DNA of 32,473 nt from Actinomycetota bacterium (lineage in GTDB: Bacteria > Actinomycetota > Acidimicrobiia > Acidimicrobiales > CADCSY01): NCBI GenBank assembly GCA_019348495.1, contig JAHWJI010000020.1, positions 1 to 32,473 on the forward strand. The letters run 5' to 3'. This document shows, one piece after another, positions 1 to 7,366 of the stretch. A program made the translations under genes and the position numbers. The notes under the pieces were generated by a model. The model did not search any database. It was not told the origin of the DNA and saw nothing but the letters and a program-made list of their open reading frames with translations. How positions within the stretch are numbered: the first letter of the stretch is position 1; each line of letters starts with the position of its first letter.

Positions 1-66
1 GAGGTCACGGGCGGCCGCGACGATCGCCTCCCGGGTACGCGCCACGGCATCAGCCCGTGCGCCCAT
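1..66 (-). CDS. TetR-family transcriptional regulator, N-terminal fragment cut by the window edge
   Basis: The minus strand from an ATG at 66 reads MGARADAVARTREAIVAAAR and continues past the left edge. The Arg-Thr-Arg-Glu-x-Ile-x-x-Ala-Ala pattern is typical of the first helix of TetR-type DNA-binding domains. Only 22 residues are present, so the ligand-binding part and any target cannot be judged. A 13-base palindrome lies about 40 bases upstream (105-117) and could be its operator. The family call is an inference from a short but characteristic stretch. Confidence 0.5.
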   Translation of the reverse strand, partial: MGARADAVARTREAIVAAARDL

Positions 67-104
67 TCGGTAGCGGCGCGGTGACACGGCGCAACTATTT
101 CACA

Positions 105-117
105 CGAGAACGTCTCG
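105..117. promoter_or_regulatory. Palindrome, candidate operator of the TetR-like gene
   Basis: The 13 bases are a perfect inverted repeat, CGAGA-ACG-TCTCG. They lie between the TetR-like gene (start at 66, minus strand) and the rest of the intergenic region. TetR-type repressors commonly bind such palindromes in their own promoter. No binding evidence exists here. Confidence 0.3.
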
Positions 118-120
118 CGT

Positions 121-440
121 CAATAGACGACGCCCGACCCCGCATCGGGAGGGCGGGTTGAGCCGGACGACGCCGTCGACGTGCGGATCGAGCGCGGTGA
201 GCACGTTGAGCAGGACGCGACGGGCTTCCACTACTCGATGCGTAGCGGCTGCTCGGCCATCACGCGCTACGGGTCTTGCGTCGAGGGTCGATCGATGCGG
301 AGCGCCATCGGGCTCGCTCAGTCCGATCTCGGCGTTGCCCGTCGCGTCGATCAAACTGTCTGGTTGTACCGATTTCCTTTTCTGTCGACCTCCGAGACCT
401 AACCTCTGTTCGTGCCGACTCGACACGGGTAAGGGGACGC
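121..440. other. Intergenic region without a supported gene
   Basis: Both strands are open for some distance, but no reading frame has a start, a ribosome-binding site and a recognisable protein together. A minus-strand stretch containing ARRVLLNVLTALDPHVDGVV looks protein-like, but it has no supported start and reads into an unrelated tail. The last 10 bases hold the Shine-Dalgarno AAGGGG (431-436) of the next gene. Confidence 0.4.
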
Positions 441-791
441 ATGGCCAAGTACAAGGTGAACGACGAAGGCGTGGCCCTTGCCCGCAAGCTGATCGACGAC
501 AGCAAGGTCGACACGGAGACGAACTGGTCGGACGCAGCCCCATCGACGGACGAGGAGAACGCCAAGATCGACCAGGAGGGCTACCGCGGCTACGGCAAGT
601 GGCACCTGGCCATCGACACCGAGGCCTCGGAGGAGACCAAGAGCCGCTACGGGTTTCCCTACGGCGACTTCTCCAAGGTCAACCGAGCTGGCCTCATCCA
701 CGCCAAGCAGCGCGCGTCGCAGAACGACCACGACGACGTGGTGGAGGCGGCCGGCCGACTGCTCGAGCACCTGGACAGCACCACTAGCTGA
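441..791 (+). CDS. Small conserved actinobacterial protein of unknown function
   Basis: A 116-residue soluble protein beginning MAKYKVNDEGVALARKLIDD. The start is fixed by Shine-Dalgarno AAGGGG four bases before ATG 441; longer in-frame versions have no such site. The protein is acidic, has no cysteine, signal peptide or membrane segment, and ends in an amphipathic helix (EAAGRLLEHLD). It resembles small orphan proteins seen in actinobacterial genomes, with a Trp/Tyr-rich middle (GYRGYGKWHLAID) followed by a YGDFSKV motif. I cannot assign a function. It stands alone, followed by a small hairpin and a short direct repeat at 800-844. Confidence 0.8.
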   Translation: MAKYKVNDEGVALARKLIDDSKVDTETNWSDAAPSTDEENAKIDQEGYRGYGKWHLAIDTEASEETKSRYGFPYGDFSKVNRAGLIHAKQRASQNDHDDVVEAAGRLLEHLDSTTS

Positions 792-799
792 TCGAGGGC

Positions 800-817
800 A
801 TGCCTATTCGTAGGCAT
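800..817 (+). terminator. Hairpin with UUCG tetraloop downstream of the small gene at 441-791
   Basis: ATGCCTA and TAGGCAT pair perfectly (7 bp) around a TTCG tetraloop, nine bases after the stop codon of the preceding gene. There is no T-run, so it is either a weak intrinsic terminator or an mRNA 3'-end stabiliser. Confidence 0.4.
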
Positions 818-844
818 CACTCGACTTCGTAGGCCATCACTCGA
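807..844. repeat. Short tandem direct repeat, two copies of 18-19 bases
   Basis: TTCGTAGGCATCACTCGA at 807-824 is followed almost directly by TTCGTAGGCCATCACTCGA at 826-844, differing by one inserted C. The first copy overlaps the right arm of the hairpin at 800-817, so this looks like a local duplication of the terminator region. 845-997 holds nothing else that I can support. Confidence 0.65.
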
Positions 845-997
845 TGAGCCTGAGCAGTTGGCCGGAAACTGGGCATCCTCCGCCGCAGCCGTCAACCGCT
901 TGGCGGCTGCGCCCGAGGCCTGCTTGTGGTCGTCAGGTGCCCCGAGCGCACGGACGGTCGGGAGGCGTCCGCTCCTGACACCGGCCGGGGGAGTCGT

Positions 998-1276
998 TCA
1001 CTGGCACCGGCCGCCGCTCACCGACACCGGGTTGTTCTCCTGCTCGAAGGCGGAGGCGCCCGGGGTCCCCTTGTGGATGCGCTCGTGGAACGTGGTGTCG
1101 CCCGGGTCTGCGGTGTTGTCCGAGTGGGACTGGCCGGTACCGAAGCCGCGGCCGTTGCGGTCGACGCAGGCCCCCGGCGTGTCGATGTGGTGCGGATGGG
1201 TCGCGCCCGAGGGCGTTGCGCTCAGGCCGACCACGCCCACGACAACGGCGGCGAACACGAATCTCTTGCTTGCCAT
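998..1276 (-). CDS. Small secreted protein of unknown function
   Basis: A 92-residue protein starting MASKRF, chosen because AAGGAG lies 8 bases upstream of the ATG at 1276; a longer version lacks a ribosome-binding site. Residues 1-26 form a clear Sec signal peptide: Lys-Arg, a hydrophobic core FVFAAVVVGVVGLSA, and a likely cleavage site after SGA. The mature part of about 66 residues is polar, His/Gly/Asp-rich, has two cysteines (in GACVDRN and GGRCQ) and no membrane segment. It is divergent from the ECF sigma-factor operon, with 140 bases between them. No family is recognised; the two cysteines could form a disulfide outside the cell. Confidence 0.7.
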   Translation of the reverse strand: MASKRFVFAAVVVGVVGLSATPSGATHPHHIDTPGACVDRNGRGFGTGQSHSDNTADPGDTTFHERIHKGTPGASAFEQENNPVSVSGGRCQ

Positions 1277-1381
1277 CTGTACATCTCCTTGATCGGGCAA
1301 GGCGGTGTAGCCCTGCGACCCCCTGTCGCACCGCACTGCCTCGGTGGTTCACTCGACGGGAGAGAATGCGGGGCCAGTGGT

Positions 1382-1407
1382 GAACCGTTTCTCGTGGGTC
1401 ACCCGAC
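1382..1407 (+). promoter_or_regulatory. Candidate ECF-type promoter of the sigma-factor operon
   Basis: GAACC at 1382-1386 and CGAC at 1404-1407 are separated by 17 bases, resembling the bipartite GAAC / CGTC-like promoters used by ECF sigma factors. This would allow autoregulation of the operon beginning at 1417. The -10 part lies very near the start codon, so the mRNA leader would be very short. Weak evidence. Confidence 0.25.
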
Positions 1408-1416
1408 AGAGGTGTG

Positions 1417-1941
1417 ATGTCGCCCAGCGATGAGGAGCTTCTTGCGGCGATGAGGAGCGGGGACCGCGCCGCGCTCGCCACGCTCTACGATCGCCACGCC
1501 CCATGGCTGACGCTGCGGCTCGCCCGCCGGTGTGCCGACCGGGGCATCGTCGACGAGGTCGTCCAGGACACCTTCGTCGCGGTGTGGCGGGGCGCGGCGC
1601 GCTTCACGGGCCAGGGCGACGTGGCGGCCTGGGTGTGGGGGATCGGCATCCGGCGCCTGATCGACCACTTCCGCAAGCGCCGCCCGGTGCCCGTGGAGTC
1701 GGTCTCCCCGACGAGGGCGGCGACGGCATCGGCCGAAGAGGAGCTGCTGCTGGCGGTCGAGCACGGCGACCTCGGGGGGGCGCTGACCAAGCTGTCACCC
1801 GAGCTGCGGGCCGTGGTGCAGGCCACGGTGCTCGACGGCCTCACTACACGGGAGGCGGCCCGGCTCCTCGACATCCCGGCGGGGACGGTCAAGACACGCA
1901 TGATGCGAGCCCGCATCCAGCTCCGGGAGGCACTCTCATGA
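1417..1941 (+). CDS. ECF-type RNA polymerase sigma factor (sigma-70 family)
   Basis: A 174-residue protein with the two domains of an extracytoplasmic-function sigma factor. Region 2 is at about residues 5-75, with DEVVQDTFVAVWR and GDVAAWVWGIGIRRLIDHFRKR. Region 4 is at about 115-172, where LSPELRAVVQATVLDGLTTREAARLLDI leads into the recognition helix GTVKTRMMRAR. ATG 1417 is preferred over GTG 1414 because AGAGG (1408-1412) then has 4 bases of spacing. The stop overlaps the start of the anti-sigma gene (ATGA), so the two are translationally coupled. It probably directs transcription of its own operon and of an unknown regulon under the control of the next gene. Confidence 0.93.
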   Translation: MSPSDEELLAAMRSGDRAALATLYDRHAPWLTLRLARRCADRGIVDEVVQDTFVAVWRGAARFTGQGDVAAWVWGIGIRRLIDHFRKRRPVPVESVSPTRAATASAEEELLLAVEHGDLGGALTKLSPELRAVVQATVLDGLTTREAARLLDIPAGTVKTRMMRARIQLREALS

Positions 1942-2795
1942 CGACCTGGCACGCAGAGCCCGAGCTCCTCGAGCGCTATGCCGACGGGAGAACGGACGAC
2001 GTCCTCGCCGCCTCGGTCGAGGCCCACCTCCTCGCCTGCGCGCAGTGCCGTGGGCGCGTCGCCGCCCAGGTGCCAGCGTCTCGGCTCCGGGTGAACTGGG
2101 ACGCTGTCGTGGCCACGCTCGATGCCCCCACGCCGGGGCCGCTCGAGCGCCTCCTCGTCCGGTCGGGGCTCCGGGCCAGCACGGCGCGCCTGCTCGCTGC
2201 CACCCCGACGTTGCGTCTCTCGTGGTTGGCCTCGATCACCCTGGCCCTTGCCTTCGCCGCCGTCGCCGCCACCCGCCCGGGTGGCGCCCCCCTGCTCTTC
2301 CTCGCCCTGGCGCCGCTCGTCCCCGTCGTCGCCGTGGCCATCGCCTTCAACCCGTCGCTCGACCCGTCGTCGGAGATGGTCGAAGCCACGCCCGTGGCCG
2401 GTCTGCGCCTGTTGTTCCTACGAACGCTTGCGTCGCTCGGCCCGAGCATCGTCCTCGCCGGGGTCGCCGGCCGGCTCGCGGCGGGCCCGGGGGAGAGCCT
2501 GGCGCTGTGGCTGCTGCCCGCCCTCGCCCTGAGCGCCCTCAGCCTCGCCCTGGCCTCCGTCGTGCCCATCGCCACCGCGGCATCGGCCCTCGGCGTCCTG
2601 TGGACGTCCGGCGTCGTCGTCGCCGAGGCGGCGGCAAGGGGCAGCCTCGCGGCCGTGGCCAGCGGGGGCGACGTCGAGTCCGTCCTCGTCCACCTGCCCG
2701 CACAGCTCCTGGCCGGAGCCGTCGCCCTGTTGGCTGCTGTCGTGGCGACGAGGCACAGCCTGCAGCCAGGCCAACAGAACCGGAGGCATGCGTGA
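1938..2795 (+). CDS. Membrane-bound anti-sigma factor with zinc-finger (ZAS/zf-HC2) domain
   Basis: A 285-residue protein. The N-terminal cytoplasmic part has the zinc-binding anti-sigma signature His30-x3-Cys34-x2-Cys37 (HLLACAQC). From about residue 93 the protein is strongly hydrophobic, with roughly six membrane segments (for example WLASITLALAFAAVAA, LLFLALAPLVPVVAVAIAF, LAGAVALLAAVVAT). Most anti-sigma factors have one membrane segment, so this multi-spanning version is unusual. Since it sits with an ABC transporter, it could sense the transporter or membrane state. The gene overlaps both neighbours by 4 bases. Confidence 0.85.
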   Translation: MTTWHAEPELLERYADGRTDDVLAASVEAHLLACAQCRGRVAAQVPASRLRVNWDAVVATLDAPTPGPLERLLVRSGLRASTARLLAATPTLRLSWLASITLALAFAAVAATRPGGAPLLFLALAPLVPVVAVAIAFNPSLDPSSEMVEATPVAGLRLLFLRTLASLGPSIVLAGVAGRLAAGPGESLALWLLPALALSALSLALASVVPIATAASALGVLWTSGVVVAEAAARGSLAAVASGGDVESVLVHLPAQLLAGAVALLAAVVATRHSLQPGQQNRRHA

Positions 2796-3652
2796 CCACC
2801 GTCCGCTTCACCGACATCACCAAGCGCTTCGCCACGACACCCGCCCTGAGCGGCGTGACGGCGGCCACGGGCCCCGGCATCACCGGGCTGCTGGGGCCGA
2901 ACGGCGCCGGGAAGACCACCTTGCTCCGCATCCTGGCGACCGTTCTCGCCCCTGACCACGGTCGTGTCGAAATCCTCGGGCTCGACCCGGGCGACCGCGA
3001 GGAGCGGACGGAGATCCGCCGGCGACTCGGCTACCTCCCACAGGAGGCCGGGTTCCACCCCCGGTTCACCGCCTTCGAGTTCGTCGACTACGTCGCCATC
3101 CTGAAGGAGCTCGACGACCGCCGGGCCCGCCACGCCGAGGTGCACCGGGTGCTCGAGGTGGTCGGCCTGGGCAACGTCGCCGGCAAGCGCATCAAGACGC
3201 TCTCGGGTGGCATGCGCCGCCGTCTCGGCCTGGCCCAGGCCCTCCTCGCCCGACCCGAGGTGCTACTCCTCGACGAGCCGACGGCCGGGCTCGACCCCGA
3301 GCAGCGGCTCCGCTTCCGCCAGCTCGTGAGTGGCGAGCACGGGCGCACGGTCGTGCTGTCGACGCACCAGACCGAGGACGTGGCCGCCCTGTGCTCGCGG
3401 GTCGTGGTGATGGACCGGGGAGCGGTCCGCTTCGACGGCACCCCTGCCGCGTTGGCCCGGGTGGCGAGCGGCCGGGTCTGGATCGCCGACACGGAGGCAT
3501 CGCTGGGCGCCGCCGTGTCGTGGAGGACCGGGGACGGTCGCGTGCGCCACGTCGGCAACGCGCCGGCCGGCGCCGAGATCGCCGCCCCCACCCTGGAGGA
3601 CGGCTACCTCCTGCTCATTCACCAGAACAGGACGGACGAGGAGGCGGCATGA
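2792..3652 (+). CDS. ABC transporter ATP-binding protein
   Basis: A 286-residue ATPase starting at GTG 2792, inside the previous stop codon. All motifs are present: Walker A GPNGAGKTT (35-43), Q-loop Gln84 in YLPQEAG, signature LSGGM (137-141), Walker B LLLDEP (158-163), D-loop and switch His192 in LSTHQ. The type is that of drug/bacteriocin or ABC-2 export ATPases (CcmA-like). A C-terminal extension of about 60 residues follows the core. It should power the membrane proteins encoded directly downstream. The substrate is unknown. Confidence 0.93.
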   Translation: MTTVRFTDITKRFATTPALSGVTAATGPGITGLLGPNGAGKTTLLRILATVLAPDHGRVEILGLDPGDREERTEIRRRLGYLPQEAGFHPRFTAFEFVDYVAILKELDDRRARHAEVHRVLEVVGLGNVAGKRIKTLSGGMRRRLGLAQALLARPEVLLLDEPTAGLDPEQRLRFRQLVSGEHGRTVVLSTHQTEDVAALCSRVVVMDRGAVRFDGTPAALARVASGRVWIADTEASLGAAVSWRTGDGRVRHVGNAPAGAEIAAPTLEDGYLLLIHQNRTDEEAA

Positions 3653-5304
3653 GCGCGACCGAGACCGCGGCGGTGCAGCAGGAGGCGCCGCCGACCCCCG
3701 GCCTCGGGGCACCAACGTCGTCGGAGTGGCGGGTCGCCCGGGCGGTGGCGCGCATCGAGGCCCGGCACCTCCTCAGGGCCGCCATCGTGCCCGCCGGGCT
3801 CGGCCTGCTCATGAGCGTCGGCGGCGGTGACGACGTGGTCGAGCTGCCCTCGGCCTCGTTCAACTCCGCCTTCAACCTGCTCCTGCTCGCCGCGGTCACG
3901 CTCGTGGCGTCCCACCGGGCGGTGACCCGGGCCCGGCGCGACGGGTCCGAAGAGCTGTTCGCCACCACCGCGGCCCCGGCCCGTGCCCGCACGGGCGGCC
4001 ACCTCCTCGCCGTCATGGTGCCGACGATGCTGGGGGTGGTCGTGACCGCGGTCTCCGTCGCCGCCCTGGTCTCCCAGGCCAAGCCGGTCGGCGAGCTCGT
4101 CTGGTCGGAACTGGCCGTGGGGCCCGTGCTCGTCGCCGGTGCCGGCTGCCTCGGCGTCCTCCTGGCCCGCCTGTGGCCGCAGCCGTTCACCCCGTACCTC
4201 GCCTGCTTCCTCATCGCCGTCGCCGAGCTGGGCGTGAACACTCCCGTCTTCGCGGGATCGGGGCTGCGCTGGCTCGTGTTCTGGGTCGAGGGGACGCTGT
4301 GGTGGCTCCTGCCCCGGCACTCGGCGGCCCACCTCGTGTACCTGCTGGGGCTGGTGGCCATGGCCGCCGTGGGAGCCGTCGTCCGCCACGGCCTGACCCG
4401 ACGGCTGGCCGGTGTCGGCGCGCTGGCCGTCGCCGTCACCGTCGTGGCCGCCGGCGTGCAGATGCGCCAGCCCCAGGACCATTGGCGAGCGGCCGACGCG
4501 ATGTTCGCGGCGCCCGAGTCGGTGCAGAGGTGCTGGGGCCGCGACGGCGTCCGCTACTGCGCCTTCCCCCGCTTCCGCGACGTGATGGCGCACGTGGAGG
4601 GCCTGGTTGCCTCGGTGCGGGCGGTGACGCCCGAGGAGGCCTGGCCGTCGCCCCTCGCCGTCACCCAGCGGGTCACCGCCCTCGATCTCGAGTACGCCGG
4701 TCCCGCCGCCGACGTGCTCTCCCATGTCGTCGACATGCCCCGCGGCCGCGTGCGCCAGCCCGACGACGGCGAGCTGCACCCTGCGCTGGAGTTCGGCTGG
4801 TCGACGGTCCAGGAGCTCGGGCTCGGCGTCCAGCTCGGCGCCAAGACCGTCGGCCTCCCCGTCGTGCCCGATCCGCGCACGGGCGAGGTGTGCCTCGCCG
4901 TCGGCCAGGCCCGCGCCGTCGTCGCCCTCTGGCTCGGGGGGCACGCCAGCGACGACGCCGGCGACGGGCTGGCCTGGTTGGTGGAGCGTGCCTCCGAGGC
5001 ACCGGCCGCCCGCGGGCGCCCGCTGCACGACGCCGTGCTCCCCATCGCCGACGTCGACGTGTACGGCGGGTTCGTGGTGTCCCTGGACGACGCCCGCCTC
5101 GCGCTGGAGCTCCTCAGGCGCGACTCCTCGGACGTCACAGCCCGCCTCGCCGAGCACTGGGACGTGGTGAGCCGTCCGACCACGACGAGTGCGGAGCTGG
5201 CCCAGCTCGCAGGGGTGCCGGTGCCGGTCGGGGGAGCCCCACGTGCGCCGTTCGTCGCCCACATGGACCCCGACCTCGTCCGCCTGGGCGTCCCGTGCCG
5301 ATGA
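3649..5304 (+). CDS. ABC-2-like transporter membrane protein with large C-terminal extracytoplasmic domain
   Basis: A 551-residue protein starting at ATG 3649 (ATGA overlap). Residues about 35-265 hold roughly six hydrophobic segments typical of an ABC-2 permease (IVPAGLGLLMSV, FNLLLLAAVTLVASH, LGVVVTAVSVAALV, VLVAGAGCLGVLLARL, VYLLGLVAMAAVGAVV, VGALAVAVTVVAAGVQM). The remaining 280 or so residues are soluble and lie after the last membrane segment. They contain a close Cys pair in QRCWGRDGVRYCAF, possibly a disulfide. The location of this domain outside the membrane is an inference from the helix count. It is much longer than a plain permease and its extra domain is not recognised. Confidence 0.75.
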   Translation: MSATETAAVQQEAPPTPGLGAPTSSEWRVARAVARIEARHLLRAAIVPAGLGLLMSVGGGDDVVELPSASFNSAFNLLLLAAVTLVASHRAVTRARRDGSEELFATTAAPARARTGGHLLAVMVPTMLGVVVTAVSVAALVSQAKPVGELVWSELAVGPVLVAGAGCLGVLLARLWPQPFTPYLACFLIAVAELGVNTPVFAGSGLRWLVFWVEGTLWWLLPRHSAAHLVYLLGLVAMAAVGAVVRHGLTRRLAGVGALAVAVTVVAAGVQMRQPQDHWRAADAMFAAPESVQRCWGRDGVRYCAFPRFRDVMAHVEGLVASVRAVTPEEAWPSPLAVTQRVTALDLEYAGPAADVLSHVVDMPRGRVRQPDDGELHPALEFGWSTVQELGLGVQLGAKTVGLPVVPDPRTGEVCLAVGQARAVVALWLGGHASDDAGDGLAWLVERASEAPAARGRPLHDAVLPIADVDVYGGFVVSLDDARLALELLRRDSSDVTARLAEHWDVVSRPTTTSAELAQLAGVPVPVGGAPRAPFVAHMDPDLVRLGVPCR

Positions 5305-5984
5305 CTGCCGCCATCCGGGCCGTTCCGGCGACGGCCCGGTCGATGGCGTGGGCCCCCTTCGCCGTCGCTTCGGGATCCGTCGCCGGCCTGGTCGTCGCCC
5401 AGCGTCCCTGGGACGGCCAGCAGTTGAGCCTCGGGCTCGCCCGGCTCACCCTCGTCCTGGTCGCCGTCGGAGCCGCCCTCGCGCTGGACGATGAGGCCGC
5501 GGTCACCGTCGCCTGCTCGCCCACGTCGCTCTTGTGGCGACGAGCAGTCCGGTTGGCGTTGGCGGTTGCCGGCGCCGCCGCCGTCACGGTCGTCGCCCTG
5601 TTCGCCGTCGGTGCCACCGGCAGCACCGGGGGCGTGCCACTGGACCGGCTCGTGGTCGAAGGGGCGGGCATCCTGCTCCTCGCCATGGCCCTCTCGACGG
5701 CGGTCGGCGGCGATCGGGGTGCGTTCCTCTTCGCCGTCGGACTGCTTGGAGCCGTCGTCGTCCAGCAGCGTTGGCCCGCCTGGTCACTGTTCCCGATGGC
5801 GCCCGGCGCACCGGGCTGGTCGCAGGCCGGTCTCGTCTGGGGGGTCATCGCCGCGGTCAGCGCCGGCGCGCTCTTCGTGATCTCGCGCGATCCCTGCCTT
5901 CGACGGCGCTCAGTTCGTAGCGCTACGAGAACCAACCGTCGAGGGTTGCCTACGACCTCGACGGAATCGTGTGAGTGGGGATAG
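5301..5984 (+). CDS. Multi-spanning membrane protein, probable second transporter subunit
   Basis: A 227-residue protein starting at ATG 5301 (ATGA overlap with the permease stop). It has about five or six hydrophobic segments (for example MAWAPFAVASGSVAGLVVA, LTLVLVAVGAALAL, LALAVAGAAAVTVVALFAV, GAGILLLAMALSTAV, AGLVWGVIAAVSAGALFVI) and a basic cytoplasmic tail. It is the last gene of the five-gene operon and is most simply read as a partner of the preceding permease. No specific family is recognised. Confidence 0.75.
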   Translation: MTAAIRAVPATARSMAWAPFAVASGSVAGLVVAQRPWDGQQLSLGLARLTLVLVAVGAALALDDEAAVTVACSPTSLLWRRAVRLALAVAGAAAVTVVALFAVGATGSTGGVPLDRLVVEGAGILLLAMALSTAVGGDRGAFLFAVGLLGAVVVQQRWPAWSLFPMAPGAPGWSQAGLVWGVIAAVSAGALFVISRDPCLRRRSVRSATRTNRRGLPTTSTESCEWG

Positions 5985-6013
5985 CGCTCTAGTACTCGGG
6001 TCCCGGACCTTCC

Positions 6014-6535
6014 TCACTGGAGGAGGCGCATGCCTCCGCTGGTTGCGTCCCAGTCGGGCAGCACCGTCGCACAGGGAACGTCGGGAACCCCACATTCAGG
6101 GCAACCGATGCCGATGCCGAGCAGGCTGGTGAGGATGCGTTCGTGTGCCGGGAAGAGGTGGTCTTCGCCGGCGTCGAAGCGGGCAAAGAGCTGCCCGAAG
6201 CGGTCGGCCACGGCAACAACGGGCTGGTGCGAGCGCGAGAGCCGCGAGGAGATGACGCCGTCGTCGATCAGGGCCGGAAGCGGGATCGAAGCAGCCCTGT
6301 CCCGCCAGGGGGGGGTCACGACGGCGACCGCGTGGGCCCCCTCGCCTTGGATCAGGTCCGCTGCCTCGTGTAGAGAGGTGAGGTAGGTCGCACACGCCTC
6401 GCACGGCTCGGGATGGGTGAGGACCACCACTTGAGCCCGGCGGACGTTGGCACCCACACGGACCGCCCCGCCGCCGCTCAGCGGTTGCAACGCACGCCCG
6501 GGCAGCACATCACCAGGCTCGAGGAGTGCTCCCAC
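6014..6535 (-). CDS. Redoxin / thioredoxin-like (AhpC/TSA-type) protein with extra C-terminal cysteines
   Basis: A 173-residue protein from GTG 6535. The opening LEPGDVLPGRALQPLSGG is the usual start of peroxiredoxin-type redoxins. The motif HPEPCEACATYL carries a CxxC pair in the place of the redox-active site. The C-terminal end adds CPECGVPDVPC, another CxxC followed by a third Cys, which could bind metal or act as a resolving pair. The start is supported by a TAGCAC hexamer (6542-6547, minus) exactly 6 bases upstream, consistent with a leaderless mRNA. It is divergent from the sugar-phosphorylase operon. It could reduce peroxides or disulfides; the substrate is not deducible. Confidence 0.72.
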   Translation of the reverse strand: MGALLEPGDVLPGRALQPLSGGGAVRVGANVRRAQVVVLTHPEPCEACATYLTSLHEAADLIQGEGAHAVAVVTPPWRDRAASIPLPALIDDGVISSRLSRSHQPVVAVADRFGQLFARFDAGEDHLFPAHERILTSLLGIGIGCPECGVPDVPCATVLPDWDATSGGMRLLQ

Positions 6536-6592
6536 GCCATGGTGCTACCCAGGTCATCCGCCGGGCATGAGCCCGAGTGGGCGAGCGTCGGG

Positions 6593-6598
6593 TACCTT
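6593..6598 (+). promoter_or_regulatory. -10 hexamer TACCTT of a probable leaderless transcript (HAD/GH65 operon)
   Basis: TACCTT fits the actinobacterial -10 pattern TANNNT and ends exactly 6 bases before ATG 6605, which would then be the first transcribed base. No Shine-Dalgarno is present. This decides the start of the HAD gene. Confidence 0.55.
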
Positions 6599-6604
6599 CC
6601 ATCA

Positions 6605-7366
6605 ATGCCCCCGTCCATGCTCACCCCCGTGGTGCCCGAGGGCATCGCCGCCTGCCTGTTCGACCTCGACGGCGTGCTGACCAGGACCGCCACAGTGCAC
6701 GCAGAGGCGTGGAAGGAGATGTTCGACGCCTTCCTGCTCGAGCGGTCCGAGCAGTTCGGTGACGCCTTTCGCCCCTTCCAACTGCCGGCCGACTACGTCG
6801 CACACGTCGACGGCAAGCTTCGCCAGGACGGTGTGCGGTCCTTCCTGGCGTCGAGGGGCCTCACCATCCCGGAAGGGGGGCCCGGCGACCCGCCGACGGC
6901 GGAGACCGTCCACGGACTGGGGGCCCGCAAGAACGAGCTCGTGCTCGAGCTCATCCGTACCCGGGGCGTCGATCTCTACGAGGCGTCGGTCCGGTTCGTG
7001 GAGGTGGTGGGCGACGCCGGCCTGTCGCGGGCGGTGGTCTCGGCCAGCAAGAACTGCCGGGAGGTGCTGGCCGCCACCGGCATCGAGGACCTGTTCGACG
7101 TTCGCATCGACGGGGTCGTCGCCGAGGAGGAAGGCCTGCAAGGAAAGCCCGCACCCGACATGTTCCTGGCCGCGGCCGCGGCCCTCGGGGTCGAACCGGC
7201 CTCGGGTGCCGTGTTCGAGGACGCCGAGGCCGGTGTCGCCGCCGCCCGGGCCGGCGTCTTCGGATGGGTCGTCGGCGTCGACCGCACCGGAAACGCCGAG
7301 GCCCTGCTCCGCCATGGCGCCGACATCGTGGTCGGCGACCTCGGCGAGCTGCTGGAGGAGCGTTGA
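6605..7366 (+). CDS. HAD-superfamily beta-phosphoglucomutase
   Basis: A 253-residue HAD hydrolase-fold protein. It has motif I FDLDGVLT (nucleophile and acid Asp), motif II Ser in VVSASK, motif III Lys in GKPAPDMF and motif IV EDAEAG. A helical cap domain contains the substrate loop region around residues 30-100. The family converts beta-glucose-1-phosphate to glucose-6-phosphate. It overlaps the GH65 phosphorylase gene, whose family releases beta-glucose-1-phosphate, so the pair forms a route from a disaccharide to glycolysis. In several actinobacteria the two domains are fused in one protein; here they are separate but overlapping genes. Confidence 0.88.
   Translation: MPPSMLTPVVPEGIAACLFDLDGVLTRTATVHAEAWKEMFDAFLLERSEQFGDAFRPFQLPADYVAHVDGKLRQDGVRSFLASRGLTIPEGGPGDPPTAETVHGLGARKNELVLELIRTRGVDLYEASVRFVEVVGDAGLSRAVVSASKNCREVLAATGIEDLFDVRIDGVVAEEEGLQGKPAPDMFLAAAAALGVEPASGAVFEDAEAGVAAARAGVFGWVVGVDRTGNAEALLRHGADIVVGDLGELLEER

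Noticed and set aside
158-402. Overlapping plus-strand frames before the gene at 441
   Set aside because: No ribosome-binding site, irregular composition and no recognisable motif; the real gene has its own Shine-Dalgarno at 431.
100-543. Minus-strand frame containing ARRVLLNVLTALDPHVDGVV
   Set aside because: The start lies antisense inside the gene at 441-791 and the C-terminal half is not protein-like; at best a small remnant.
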